A DNA stretch of 41,781 bases, taken from assembly GCA_023701205.1 (NCBI GenBank), contig JAMPXJ010000012.1:72797-114577 (forward strand), in the 5' to 3' direction. Under the pieces are notes generated by a model, which searched no databases, was not told the DNA's origin, and was given only the letters and a program-made list of their open reading frames with translations. The translations under genes and the position numbers were made by a program. Below, piece by piece: positions 30,216 to 38,355 of this stretch (the first letter of the stretch is position 1; each line of letters opens with the position of its first letter). This stretch comes from Oligoflexia bacterium. GTDB taxonomy: Bacteria; Bdellovibrionota; UBA1018.

Positions 30216-31526
30216 TCAGAAATTCATGCGAAGCCGCGCGGAGCCGCCGTCCCAGCTCTTGCGCGTGAAGGCTTCGTCGAGATCGCCGGTGACGAGGAGC
30301 ACGATGCTGGCCTTCTTCGCGAAGCGAAAATCGTAGCTCAACAGAAGCTTCTGCTCGACCGCCGGCTCCTTGTCCAGGCGATCGCGCAGCTCGACCGGGC
30401 CGAACGCGCGATGCCAGCTCATCACCCAGCCCAAACCCCAGCGGTCCTCGTTCAGGCCGCTGCCGAAACCCGGCAGGTCCAGAAGCGCGTGCGGCAGCAA
30501 GTCGCGGGTGATCACCTGCCCGCCATCCATCTTCCAGCTGCGGTTGGCGAGCTCGATTCCGGCGGTGAGGCGCCAGCGGTCCTGGGGCCCGAAGCGGGGA
30601 AGTTCCGTGCGCACGACGGCGAAGAGGCGATCCCGATGCATCGCGCCCAGAGTCGCCGCCACGTCGGGAGCGAGGCTCGAAAGCGCGGAGGTGGCGGAGC
30701 GGGCCTCATGTTTGCGGTCGAATTGCACGCGTAGGCTGAGCGCGAGCTCGTCGTGGAGCTTCTTCCTTCCATGGATGGAACCGAGCGCGTTCCAGTACTC
30801 GTAAAGATACTGTTCGGAAGGAAAGGTCCACTGCGTGCGGGTATCGTATCGGAAAGCATACTCGAAAAACTCGCCGGAGCCCCTTTCCGGATCGCTCCAC
30901 CAGCGGCCCACGAGGCCGCGCGAGTAAGGCAGGTAAGGCGGAACGTGGTTGTCCAGCCGGTCGCTCCGCTTGAGGCGGGTCACGTCCACGAACGTGTTGA
31001 AGGCACGGATCTCATGCCGGGGCCCCGGCCGGAAGAGCAGCGCGATGCCCGTATCATTGTTGCGCTTGTAAAGCTCGGGCTCGCCGTAGAGCGCGAAGCC
31101 GAGCTTTCGCTCCCCCGAGCGCGAAGGCCAGAAGGCGAACTCGAGCATGGCGTGCGAGGCGTCGCGTTCGCGGTTTTTCTCCTGGAAGTAGTTGAACCGG
31201 AACTCCACGCCCTCGCTGAGCTCGGCCTGAAGCTTCACGCGCTGATCGATCACGAAGTGCGCCGCGCCCACGCTGCCGAAGGCCATATCGTAGGCGTTGC
31301 GGCTCGCAAGCCACTGGTACTGCCATTCGTCGGGCCTTCGGTAGGAGAGGACGTCGGCGGAGTATTCCGAGGCGAAGAGCCAGGGCCCTTCATCGAGCTC
31401 CTGCTCGGTTTCGGTCAGGCTCTGGAACTCGGGTGACCATTCGAGGGCCCGGGCGCGAAGAGGCGCGCCCGCGGTCACGATCGCGGCCAGGGCACCGAGG
31501 AGGGCGGATCCGAGTGAGGGTCGCAT
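30216..31526 (-). CDS. Outer-membrane beta-barrel protein, hypothetical
   Basis: This 436-aa protein has a signal peptide (MRPSLGSALLGALAAIVTAG, cleavage near ARA-L). Its amphipathic strands are rich in Trp, Tyr and Phe (RRPDEWQYQWLASRN, EFRFNYFQEKN, FFEYAFRYDTRTQWTF), and the terminal strand ends in Phe (GSARLRMNF), as needed for BAM-dependent assembly. It is about the length of an 18-strand porin or similar channel. I do not recognise the family. ATG 31526 is favoured over 31562 because it starts the signal peptide. A 13-bp inverted repeat lies just upstream (31584-31623). Confidence 0.75.
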   Translation of the reverse strand: MRPSLGSALLGALAAIVTAGAPLRARALEWSPEFQSLTETEQELDEGPWLFASEYSADVLSYRRPDEWQYQWLASRNAYDMAFGSVGAAHFVIDQRVKLQAELSEGVEFRFNYFQEKNRERDASHAMLEFAFWPSRSGERKLGFALYGEPELYKRNNDTGIALLFRPGPRHEIRAFNTFVDVTRLKRSDRLDNHVPPYLPYSRGLVGRWWSDPERGSGEFFEYAFRYDTRTQWTFPSEQYLYEYWNALGSIHGRKKLHDELALSLRVQFDRKHEARSATSALSSLAPDVAATLGAMHRDRLFAVVRTELPRFGPQDRWRLTAGIELANRSWKMDGGQVITRDLLPHALLDLPGFGSGLNEDRWGLGWVMSWHRAFGPVELRDRLDKEPAVEQKLLLSYDFRFAKKASIVLLVTGDLDEAFTRKSWDGGSARLRMNF

Positions 31527-31583
31527 CGCCCCATGTTGCCGATTCGCGCGGCTTCCCGTCAATGGGAAGCGCTGAAAAGCCGA

Positions 31584-31623
31584 CCGGCACAGCTGAGGCC
31601 TGGTGGCGCGTCAGCTGTGCCGG
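31584..31623. repeat. Perfect 13-bp inverted repeat between two exported-protein genes
   Basis: CCGGCACAGCTGA (31584-31596) and TCAGCTGTGCCGG (31611-31623), spacer 14 bases. No T run follows on either strand, so it is not a standard intrinsic terminator. It lies 38-77 bases downstream of the 149-aa protein's stop and about 58 bases upstream of the barrel gene's ATG, on their shared strand. It could be an mRNA-stabilising hairpin, an attenuator or a protein site. Confidence 0.6.
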
Positions 31624-31660
31624 AGCCGATCAAGTGGCTGGATGCGGTCCTCTGCCGGTC

Positions 31661-32110
31661 TCAGCGGACCTGCAGCGCGGGAATCGCCGGACACGCGGAC
31701 CGGATGTAGTTTCCAGCGGTGTCATAGACATAGCCGCACTGGAAGATCGCGGCGTCCAGCGGGGCCCGACCGCTGCCGAAGCGCTCGACCAGGCCGCTTC
31801 TCAGTACCGTGAGCTCCGCCTTGCAAAGAGAGGTGATCGCGATGCGCTGGGCTTCGTCGGGATTCAAAGCCGAAGCAGAGACGCTGGTCTGTTTGAAGTC
31901 GCTGAAGCGGAACTCGGCATCGCGGAGGGGCGAGTAGCCCATGGATTTCATTCCCCCGTCGATAACCGAATGGGTCACCCAGCTCGGCGTGACGGCCTGG
32001 AGCTGCACCAAAGTGTTGCAGTAGAGAGTGAAGACCTGGGCTTGAGCTGCCTGCGCTTGCGCGGCCAGGATCAGCAATCCGAGAGCGATTTTCGTGACGA
32101 GCTTTTTCAT
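31661..32110 (-). CDS. Exported protein of unknown function
   Basis: This 149-aa protein has a clear signal peptide (MKKLVTKIALGLLILAAQAQ, cleavage near AQAQ-V) and a mature part with four Cys (LYCNTL, SLCKAE, QCGYVY, SACPAI), which may form two disulfides in the periplasm. No family is recognised. AAGGGG lies about nine bases before the ATG. The leader can form a hairpin from AAGGCGC/GCGCTT. It may share a transcript with the barrel gene downstream. Confidence 0.72.
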   Translation of the reverse strand: MKKLVTKIALGLLILAAQAQAAQAQVFTLYCNTLVQLQAVTPSWVTHSVIDGGMKSMGYSPLRDAEFRFSDFKQTSVSASALNPDEAQRIAITSLCKAELTVLRSGLVERFGSGRAPLDAAIFQCGYVYDTAGNYIRSACPAIPALQVR

Positions 32111-32224
32111 GACTTACCCCTTTTTGTTTCGTTGAAGCGCGGTCGGTTGCGCCTTGAAACCAGGCTAACGCCGCCGGTGAGGGATCCGGACTGACATCGG
32201 TGACGAGCTTAAGCGCTCGAATGT

Positions 32225-33757
32225 TCAGGCGGCCTGGCGCCGGGGGCGGGAAAGGCGGTACTTCCGGGCTGGGCCGCGGCCCAGGGTCTCGATCCAGCCG
32301 GCCTCGCGCGCCTCATTGAGCAGGCGCGTGACGGTGCTGATGGAAACGCCGAGCTCGGACGAAAGCTCGCGCGCGCTCCGCGAACCATCGCCGAGCGCGG
32401 CTTCGAGGGCGCGGAACTTCAGGTCGAGCTCGCGGAGCGCCGGCGAGGACGGCAGTGCGGTGCAGGCGAGGGAGCAGTCCCGGCCCGGAACCAGGGCGTA
32501 GAAAAAGCGCTGTTCGCGGATCGCGAGCGGAATGCGATGGCTGCGCAGGGTGCGCCGAAGCCGCCGGAGCGCCTGATGGATGCGTAACGGCGAGCTGACC
32601 GGATTGAAATGCTCGCCGGGATAGACGGCCGCGAAAAGCGAACCGATCTTTTCGGGCTTGTAGAAATCGCAGTTGAGCTGCAGCAGGAGCCGATGTTCGA
32701 GCCCGCCGACGCGGAAAACAGGCTTTCCGGCATCTCCGCTTTCGCGCCATTCCCCGACAGCGAGATCCAAGGTTCCGATGGGGCGGACGGCCGGGGAGGT
32801 GTCCAGCTCCGGGGAAAGCCGCAGCCAGGTCGAGGGTGGGTTTCCATAGCGGCAAAGGGTTTCCAGCAGGCGTTCGCGGTAGGCCGGGTAAGGCGTGCCG
32901 TGATAAAGGCGCGCGAAGAGATCGGGCCGCGCCCGGTAGCGCGCCTCATGGAAGTCGCAGTCGCGCAGGGTTTCCCAATGTCCCAGCCCGAGCGCCGTGG
33001 CTCTCACCCGGTCGAGCGCTTCGCGGCTCAGACCCTGCGATTCGGAGAGCTCGATCACGGCCTGCCATTTTTCGACGAAAAGGCGATCTCCCACGGGGGC
33101 GTCCGCAAGCAGGTTGCCGGCGGCTTGGAGTCTTTCGCGCGCGAGCGGGTGATTGCCGGCCTGGAACGCGAGCTGCGCGGAGAGCTCGAGGGCATTGGCG
33201 TGCAGCAGACGCTGACCGTCGCGAGCGGTCGTGTCGCGGAGACGTTCCGCGAGCCTTTCGGCTTCGTCCAGGCGCTTCGCGTAGATGAGCGCGGCCAGGA
33301 GATTCACCTCGGCGACCCTTCGTTCGTAAGCCGACTCGGCCATCTCCCGTCCGAAGCGCTCCAGCAAGGGGATCGCCTTGAGATATTCCCAGCGCGGGAA
33401 GAGTGCGAACGCCTGGTAAAGCAGGGCCAGGGGTTCGGAACGGGGCTCGATCCCGCGGAGCAGGGCGAGCGCCTCGTCGATGCTGCCGTTTTTCACCAGG
33501 GCCATCGCGTATTCCGCCAGCTCGCCGGGCAGGGCGTCCATCCGCATTCCGGGCGCGGGCCGGCAAACGGGATTCAGCAGCCGGAGCGCGAGGGAATAGG
33601 TACCCGCGCGGCGAGCGATGCGCGCGAGCGGCTGAAGCGAGGCGCGCGGTACTTCGCGCGCGTTGATCCGCGAGAGCTCCTGGCGCACTTGCCCGTGTCG
33701 TCCTTGACGCAGGAGCAGGTCGAGCCGGGCTATATCGGAGTTCCAGTTCTTTTCCAT
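32225..33757 (-). CDS. TPR-containing transcriptional regulator, two C-terminal DNA-binding-like modules
   Basis: This 510-aa soluble protein resembles the regulator at 8526-9866. The N-terminal two-thirds is TPR-like helices (for example GTYSLALRLLNPV, NGSIDEALALLRGI, KRLDEAERLAERL). A middle region (about 320-430) looks like a winged helix of the OmpR/BTAD type (HRLLLQLNCDFYKPEKIGSLFAAVYPGE, then RIHQALRRLRRTL). A third part (about 445-500) is a second helix-turn-helix of MarR/GntR style: SARELSSELGVSISTVTRLL, then EAGWIETLGRGPARKYRL. Two DNA-binding-like modules in one chain is unusual. It is divergent from the lipoprotein gene at 33837, a plausible target. Confidence 0.78.
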   Translation of the reverse strand: MEKNWNSDIARLDLLLRQGRHGQVRQELSRINAREVPRASLQPLARIARRAGTYSLALRLLNPVCRPAPGMRMDALPGELAEYAMALVKNGSIDEALALLRGIEPRSEPLALLYQAFALFPRWEYLKAIPLLERFGREMAESAYERRVAEVNLLAALIYAKRLDEAERLAERLRDTTARDGQRLLHANALELSAQLAFQAGNHPLARERLQAAGNLLADAPVGDRLFVEKWQAVIELSESQGLSREALDRVRATALGLGHWETLRDCDFHEARYRARPDLFARLYHGTPYPAYRERLLETLCRYGNPPSTWLRLSPELDTSPAVRPIGTLDLAVGEWRESGDAGKPVFRVGGLEHRLLLQLNCDFYKPEKIGSLFAAVYPGEHFNPVSSPLRIHQALRRLRRTLRSHRIPLAIREQRFFYALVPGRDCSLACTALPSSPALRELDLKFRALEAALGDGSRSARELSSELGVSISTVTRLLNEAREAGWIETLGRGPARKYRLSRPRRQAA

Positions 33758-33784
33758 TCGCGATCTCGTCAGCGATGTCAGTCC

Positions 33785-33836
33785 TTTCCTTATCGGCTTC
33801 CGTTAAATTGATATTTAACGCTACCCGGAGGAAAAT
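33785..33836 (+). promoter_or_regulatory. Structured leader at the lipoprotein ribosome-binding site
   Basis: A perfect hairpin CGTTAAAT-tgat-ATTTAACG (33801-33820) lies between TTTCCT (33785-33790) and the complementary AGGAAA (33829-33834) of the ribosome-binding site. The layout matches the leaders at 15586 and 27769, though the outer stem is only 6 bp. The hairpin's DNA palindrome could equally be a binding site for the divergently encoded regulator. Confidence 0.45.
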
Positions 33837-34631
33837 ATGGAGAAGGTGATCGCGATGTCGGGAACTCGCCCGGACTGCCGTAACAACAGGAAACTTGGCC
33901 GAGCGGGAGCGGGCACTTCGCTCACGGCGCTCGCGGCGGCACTCTTGGCGCTGCTCCAGGGCTGCCTGAGCTCCGGGGGCAACGGCGACAGCTACGGAGG
34001 AATGCGGACCGAGAATTATTACAACATCGTGGATGGCGCGACTTGTTCGGTCTCCGCGCAGCCCACGCAGTTGGCCGTGCACAGCCGGATCCGGGTTTCC
34101 GGCGGCAAGGCCACGCTGGAGGGGGGCTGCTCCACCAGCGGCGCGGAGTCCGCGGCGCGGGAGATCTCCCTGAGCGAGTTCACGCCGCTGGATGGCGGCG
34201 GCAGGGTTTATCAGTACCAGGGACGCGTCTACGAGCTCTCGGACGACGCCGAAGGGAAAGACCTCAAACAGACGCTTGCGTTCTGCATCACGATTCGAAC
34301 CGGGGCTCCGGAGGCTTCCTGGGACGTTTATGAGGCAAGAGTGCTGACGGGACTTTCTGGAGAGGTCTCCATCGCGCTGGATTACGTCACTCACACGCTG
34401 GCGAGCCCGGCGCCCGTACGCTCGAGGGAGGCAAGCTACCTGGTGCAGCCGGTGACGTTCACGCATTCGGTCGAAGAGAGGCGCTTCAAAGGCGAGGGCC
34501 TGGAGATCATTTCCGATATGGGCGCTTCGGTCGGGCTCGAGCACGTGAAGTCCAGCAGCTTCAGCCTGGCCGTGCGGGGCACGGCGGAATCGCGCGAGGG
34601 CCACTGCCACTACTTTGATCTTCTGCAATGA
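33837..34631 (+). CDS. Lipoprotein of unknown function
   Basis: This 264-aa protein has a long basic n-region, a hydrophobic core (SLTALAAALLALL) and a good lipobox LLQGC (Cys near residue 43), so it should be lipidated. The mature part is beta-rich with paired Cys (ATCSVS, GGCSTS, AFCITI, GHCHYF). No family is recognised. GGAGGAAAAT directly precedes ATG 33837. Its stop overlaps a possible ATG of the next frame (ATGA at 34628-34631), so the next gene may be co-translated. Confidence 0.75.
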   Translation: MEKVIAMSGTRPDCRNNRKLGRAGAGTSLTALAAALLALLQGCLSSGGNGDSYGGMRTENYYNIVDGATCSVSAQPTQLAVHSRIRVSGGKATLEGGCSTSGAESAAREISLSEFTPLDGGGRVYQYQGRVYELSDDAEGKDLKQTLAFCITIRTGAPEASWDVYEARVLTGLSGEVSIALDYVTHTLASPAPVRSREASYLVQPVTFTHSVEERRFKGEGLEIISDMGASVGLEHVKSSSFSLAVRGTAESREGHCHYFDLLQ

Positions 34632-34697
34632 GTTCTCGGGCCCCGGATAGGCGCGGCTCGGGGTCATCCCGGAAACAGGGGGTCCGTCGGGACACAG

Positions 34698-34726
34698 CTG
34701 GCAAGCCGGTCGGGATCCATTATGAT
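34698..34726 (+). promoter_or_regulatory. Candidate promoter just upstream of the FeeM-PilZ gene
   Basis: CTGGCA (34698-34703), 17 bases, TATGAT (34721-34726). Transcription would begin near 34732-34734, two to four bases before the ATG at 34736, giving a near-leaderless mRNA. No ribosome-binding site is present for that ATG. Confidence 0.4.
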
Positions 34727-34735
34727 CAATACATA

Positions 34736-35971
34736 ATGAAAAATGCGCTCTTCAGGCTGTTTCCGGCATCCTTTCGACAATCGTTGATCCGCAGGGCATT
34801 GCGGATCCGACCGATCGATGATCCGGAGATCCAGTTCAAGATCGCGACGACCACGGAAGAGCTCGAGACGGCTTACCGGCTGCTGCATGATTGTTATGCC
34901 GGAGTCGGCCTCATGGATCCTCACTTTTCGGGCTTGCGCTGCACGGTCTACTCGGCTTTGCCTTATACCACCACGATCATCGCCAAGAAGGGTTCGCAGG
35001 TCATCGGGACCGTCAGCTTGATCAAGGATTCGCCCTTGGGCTTCCCTTCTGACAAGGAATATCGGAAGGAGAACGACGATTACCGGCGTGAAGGGCGGCA
35101 GATCGCCGAAGTATCGGCGCTTGCCGTGCATGCGGAGTTCCGGAAGGACCACCGGATCAGCCTGTACCTCATGAAATATCTCAACTGGTACGCGCTCCAC
35201 TACATGGGCTGCGACATGTTCTGCATCGTGGTGCATCCGCGCGCCCGGGACTTCTATGCGGGCCTTTTCGGCTTCGTGCAAAACGGAAAGACTGTGAAGT
35301 ACGGGTTCGTCAAGGGCGCGCTCGCGGCGCATATGACCCTGGATTTGAAAGCCGCGCGGGAGAGGATCATGCCCGAGCTCTATGCGGGCGCTCCGGCCGA
35401 GCGGGATCTCAACGAGTTCATCTATCGCGGCGAATCGCCCTTCGTGTATCCGAATCGCGGCCTGGGCTGCGTGCTGGATCCGGTCATGACCCCATCGATG
35501 CTCACCTATTTTTTCGTGAGGCGCACGCAGCTCTTCAAGACCTTATCCCCCGCGGAGCTTTCGCTGATCCGCAGCTCCTACAATCTCAACTTCGACCTCA
35601 GCGGCGTCCCGTATCTCGGCCAGGCCGAGGATGATCGAAGGCAGTTCCGCTATCCCATGAAACTGAGGGTGGCGCTGATCACCGAGGGACGAGGCCTGAT
35701 CGGGAGGATTCGCGACATCTCGGCGGGGGGGCTCTTTTTCGAGGGCGAGAGACCTCTGCCGGTCGGTGGGAAGTGCGAAGTCCTGTTCCGCCTGGGAGAG
35801 CAACAGTTCCGTTTGCCGGCCGTCGTTCGATGGGTCAGTTCCGGCGAGCGTGCGGGTCCACCGGGCTGCGGCATGGAGTTCCTGGTGAAGGACGTCCGGC
35901 TGACGGAGATGCTTCGCTTCATCCACCATAACGTGGAGATCATCGCGGAACCGAACTTGGCGACCGCTTGA
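34736..35971 (+). CDS. FeeM-like N-acyltransferase fused to PilZ domain
   Basis: This 411-aa protein has an N-terminal GNAT-type region like N-acyl amino acid synthases (FeeM): residues about 30-230, with FKIATTTEELETAYRLLHDCY, EVSALAVHAEFR and a following CIVVHPRARDFYAGLFGF. A PilZ domain follows at about 300-400, with RRQFRYPMKLR and DISAGGLFFEG as the two c-di-GMP-binding motifs. It would make N-acyl amino acids or a related lipid product under second-messenger control. Two starts compete: ATG 34628, overlapping the previous stop by four bases, and ATG 34736, which begins at the conserved part behind a promoter-like sequence. Confidence 0.82.
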   Translation: MKNALFRLFPASFRQSLIRRALRIRPIDDPEIQFKIATTTEELETAYRLLHDCYAGVGLMDPHFSGLRCTVYSALPYTTTIIAKKGSQVIGTVSLIKDSPLGFPSDKEYRKENDDYRREGRQIAEVSALAVHAEFRKDHRISLYLMKYLNWYALHYMGCDMFCIVVHPRARDFYAGLFGFVQNGKTVKYGFVKGALAAHMTLDLKAARERIMPELYAGAPAERDLNEFIYRGESPFVYPNRGLGCVLDPVMTPSMLTYFFVRRTQLFKTLSPAELSLIRSSYNLNFDLSGVPYLGQAEDDRRQFRYPMKLRVALITEGRGLIGRIRDISAGGLFFEGERPLPVGGKCEVLFRLGEQQFRLPAVVRWVSSGERAGPPGCGMEFLVKDVRLTEMLRFIHHNVEIIAEPNLATA

Positions 35972-36051
35972 GCGCCGGAAATCGCGACGGGTCGGCCCGG
36001 GGGGCATTTTGGGCTTGTCGGGCCTGACTTGGCGAGCTTGCTGTTTTTCCC

Positions 36052-36639
36052 TCAGCCGCGGCGGCTACCGCCCATCCCGCCGAGCAGCGAGAGCAGCTCC
36101 TGACGGGTCGTCGGGTCATCGCGGAAGGCGCCAAGCATGGAGCTGGTGATCGTATAGCTGTTCTGCTTTTCCACTCCGCGCATCATCATGCACAGATGGA
36201 ATGCCTCGATGATGACGGCGACCCCGAGCGGATCGAGGATCCGCGTCAGCTCCTCGGAGATCTGCGTGGTGAGCCGCTCCTGGACCTGGAGCCGGCGGGC
36301 GAAGACGTCCACGATGCGCGGGATCTTCGAGAGCCCGATGATCTTGCCGTTCGGTATGTAGGCGACGTGGGCCTTGCCGTAGAACGGCAGCAGATGGTGT
36401 TCGCACAGCGAGAAGAGCTCGATGTCCCGGACGATGACGATCTCGCTCGAGCCTTCGGAGAACAGCGCCTTGCCGACGATCTGGTCGATGTCCTTGCTAT
36501 ATCCGGAGGTCAGGAAGTCCATCGCCTTGGCGTAACGTTTGGGGGTGCTTTTGAGGCCTTCGCGTTCGGGATTCTCGCCGAGAAGCTCGAGGGTGGAACG
36601 CATGCTTTCCGTGATCTTTTTCAGTTTTTCTTCTGTCAT
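36052..36639 (-). CDS. folE: GTP cyclohydrolase I
   Basis: FolE converts GTP to 7,8-dihydroneopterin triphosphate, the entry to folate or queuosine synthesis. The 195-aa protein has the zinc and catalytic residues in [10 protein letters not shown] (Cys79) and HLCMMMRGV (about 146-154), with the family stretches [12 protein letters not shown] and [12 protein letters not shown]. The open frame runs far upstream, but ATG 36639 with GAGG before it gives the normal family start. The C-terminus is Gly/Arg ([11 protein letters not shown]). It is divergent from the Fe-S gene group. Confidence 0.97.
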   Translation of the reverse strand: MTEEKLKKITESMRSTLELLGENPEREGLKSTPKRYAKAMDFLTSGYSKDIDQIVGKALFSEGSSEIVIVRDIELFSLCEHHLLPFYGKAHVAYIPNGKIIGLSKIPRIVDVFARRLQVQERLTTQISEELTRILDPLGVAVIIEAFHLCMMMRGVEKQNSYTITSSMLGAFRDDPTTRQELLSLLGGMGGSRRG

Positions 36640-36687
36640 GGCGACCTCGTTATAGCCTAAAACCTCCGGTTGGGGGAGTATGGAATC

Positions 36688-36918
36688 ATGTCGGATCCCG
36701 ATCGCCTGATCTGCTTTTGCCATACCGTGAGCTTTCGTCAGCTTCAGCAAGCCATTCGCGCCGGCGCGCGTACCTTCGAGGACCTGCAGGAGCGGACCCG
36801 GTGCTCCACGGGCTGTGGAGGGTGCGCCTGGGAGGTCCGGGAGATCCTGGCCGAAACCCTCGAGTCTGAGGCCTTGCTGCCGGATCCTGCTTCTGATAAG
36901 GGAAAAGACTCGCAATAA
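36688..36918 (+). CDS. BFD-like [2Fe-2S]-binding protein
   Basis: This 76-aa protein matches the BFD-like Fe-S domain: CFC near the start (Cys9 and Cys11) and CGGC (Cys43 and Cys46) 32 residues on, in the usual CxC...CxxC order, followed by helical sequence. Bacterioferritin-associated ferredoxin (Bfd) mobilises iron from bacterioferritin; related domains occur in NifU and NirB. No bacterioferritin gene is in the window. GGGGGAG lies nine bases before ATG 36688. It is followed after 33 bases by mrp. Confidence 0.88.
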   Translation: MSDPDRLICFCHTVSFRQLQQAIRAGARTFEDLQERTRCSTGCGGCAWEVREILAETLESEALLPDPASDKGKDSQ

Positions 36919-36951
36919 CCGAGCTAACCTTTTAGAAAGACGGTCGATTTC

Positions 36952-38067
36952 ATGTCCACTTCCCGCCCGACTTCCGAAGCTGTTTTGCAGGCCCTCCGAG
37001 GCGTTCAGGATCCCGATCTGCGCAAGGATCTGGTGACCCTCGGAATGATCAAGGATCTCGAGATCGGCGCTGACGGCGCGGTCTCCCTTCGGGTCGTCTT
37101 GACGACCCCGGCCTGTCCGCTCAAGGCCAAGATCGAGGCGGATGTCAAAGCGGCCGTGCTTTCGGTTGCCGGCGTGCGGGAGGCGCGCGTGAAGATGGAT
37201 GCAGAGGTCCGGCGCGCCCAAGGAGGCGCTTCGCAGTCAGCCCCGATCGCGGGTGTTTCCCATATCATCGCCGTCTCGAGCGGCAAAGGTGGGGTGGGCA
37301 AGAGCACGGTCGCGGTCAACCTGGCCACGGCGCTCGCGCTCGAGGGCGCACGAGTGGGTCTGATGGACGCGGATATCTACGGTCCGAACGTGCCCACCAT
37401 GATGGGGGTGACCGAGCGGCCGACGATGCAGGAGCATCCCGAGAAAGGCGAGGTGCTCGTTCCACCGTCCTCCCATGGCGTGAAGATCATGTCGATGGGC
37501 TTTCTGGTCGAAGGCGACCAGCCGGTCGTGTGGCGCGGTCCGATGCTTCACAGCGTGGTAAACCAGTTCTGCCACAAGGTCGAATGGGGAGGGCTGGATT
37601 ACCTGATCGTCGACATGCCTCCCGGAACAGGGGATGTGCAGCTTTCGCTCGCGCAGCTGGTGCCCGTGAGCGGAGTGGTGATGGTGACGACCCCGCAGGA
37701 GGTTTCGCTCCAGGACGTGCGCAAGGCGTTCCACATGTTCGCCAAGGTGCGAGTGCCAGTCATGGGGATCGTGGAGAATATGAGCTATTTCCGCTGCGAC
37801 GGCTGCGACAAGCGCCATCATCCGTTCGGGAGTGATGGCGGCAAGGCGCTGGCACGCAAGTTCGACGTGGAGCTGCTCGCGCAGCTTCCGATGGTGCCGC
37901 AGGTGCGCGAGGGTGGCGATGAGGGACGGCCGGTGGTGGTGCGCGATCCGGGATCGGAAGTCGCGCAGGCCTTCCGGGCGCTGGCCAGGAGCGTGGCCCA
38001 GAAGGCCTCGATCATGGGGGTCGCCACGGACCCTTCCCAGCTGATCCAGATCGGGCGTTTCAACTGA
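36952..38067 (+). CDS. mrp: Mrp/ApbC Fe-S cluster carrier ATPase
   Basis: This 371-aa scaffold or carrier protein has an N-terminal MIP18-like domain (residues 1-90, [18 protein letters not shown] and TTPACPL) and the P-loop ATPase domain, Walker [10 protein letters not shown] (111-119), [10 protein letters not shown] and [13 protein letters not shown]. The cluster-bridging CxxC is Cys282-Cys285 (RCDGC). All known functional residues are present. It sits between two small Fe-S proteins (BFD-like and ferredoxin) on the same strand, which fits cluster delivery to them. Confidence 0.96.
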   Translation: MSTSRPTSEAVLQALRGVQDPDLRKDLVTLGMIKDLEIGADGAVSLRVVLTTPACPLKAKIEADVKAAVLSVAGVREARVKMDAEVRRAQGGASQSAPIAGVSHIIAVSSGKGGVGKSTVAVNLATALALEGARVGLMDADIYGPNVPTMMGVTERPTMQEHPEKGEVLVPPSSHGVKIMSMGFLVEGDQPVVWRGPMLHSVVNQFCHKVEWGGLDYLIVDMPPGTGDVQLSLAQLVPVSGVVMVTTPQEVSLQDVRKAFHMFAKVRVPVMGIVENMSYFRCDGCDKRHHPFGSDGGKALARKFDVELLAQLPMVPQVREGGDEGRPVVVRDPGSEVAQAFRALARSVAQKASIMGVATDPSQLIQIGRFN

Positions 38068-38124
38068 TCGTCCTTTTGACATAAAATCGTGCAAATAAGG
38101 GTCGAATCAGGTAGGTAGGTCGGT

Positions 38125-38352
38125 ATGGCTGACAAGAGCAAGAAATGGGCGGATAACGCCCCGGGTACGTACTTCGTGGATGATCAGTGCATCGACTGCG
38201 ATGCTTGCCGCACGGAGGCGCCGGATAACTTCACCCGCAACGACGAGCATGGCTATTCTTATGTCTGCAAGCAGCCGGGTACTCCCGAGGAGGAGGAGCG
38301 CTGCAAGGCGGCTTTGGAGGCCTGTCCTGTCGAGGCGATCGGCAAGGAATGA
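38125..38352 (+). CDS. Single-cluster [4Fe-4S] ferredoxin
   Basis: This 75-aa ferredoxin has the cluster ligands Cys22, Cys25, Cys28 (CIDCDAC) and Cys67 before Pro (ACPVEAIGKE), with Cys48 and Cys60 as extra, possibly disulfide-forming, residues. It is like the ferredoxins of Bacillus and delta-type bacteria in which Thr follows the third Cys region (CRTEAPDNF). It carries one electron in the cytoplasm; its partners are unknown. It follows mrp by 57 bases and is convergent with the solute-binding protein gene after three bases. Confidence 0.92.
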   Translation: MADKSKKWADNAPGTYFVDDQCIDCDACRTEAPDNFTRNDEHGYSYVCKQPGTPEEEERCKAALEACPVEAIGKE

Positions 38353-38355
38353 ATT

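Noticed and set aside
34628..34735. Upstream start of the FeeM-PilZ gene at ATG 34628
   Set aside because: Possible through the ATGA overlap, but the 36 extra residues are low-complexity and there is no ribosome-binding site; kept only as an alternative.
35972..36051. Terminator between the convergent FeeM-PilZ and folE genes
   Set aside because: GGCCCG/CGGGCC can pair over 6 bp but the loop is long and no T run follows.
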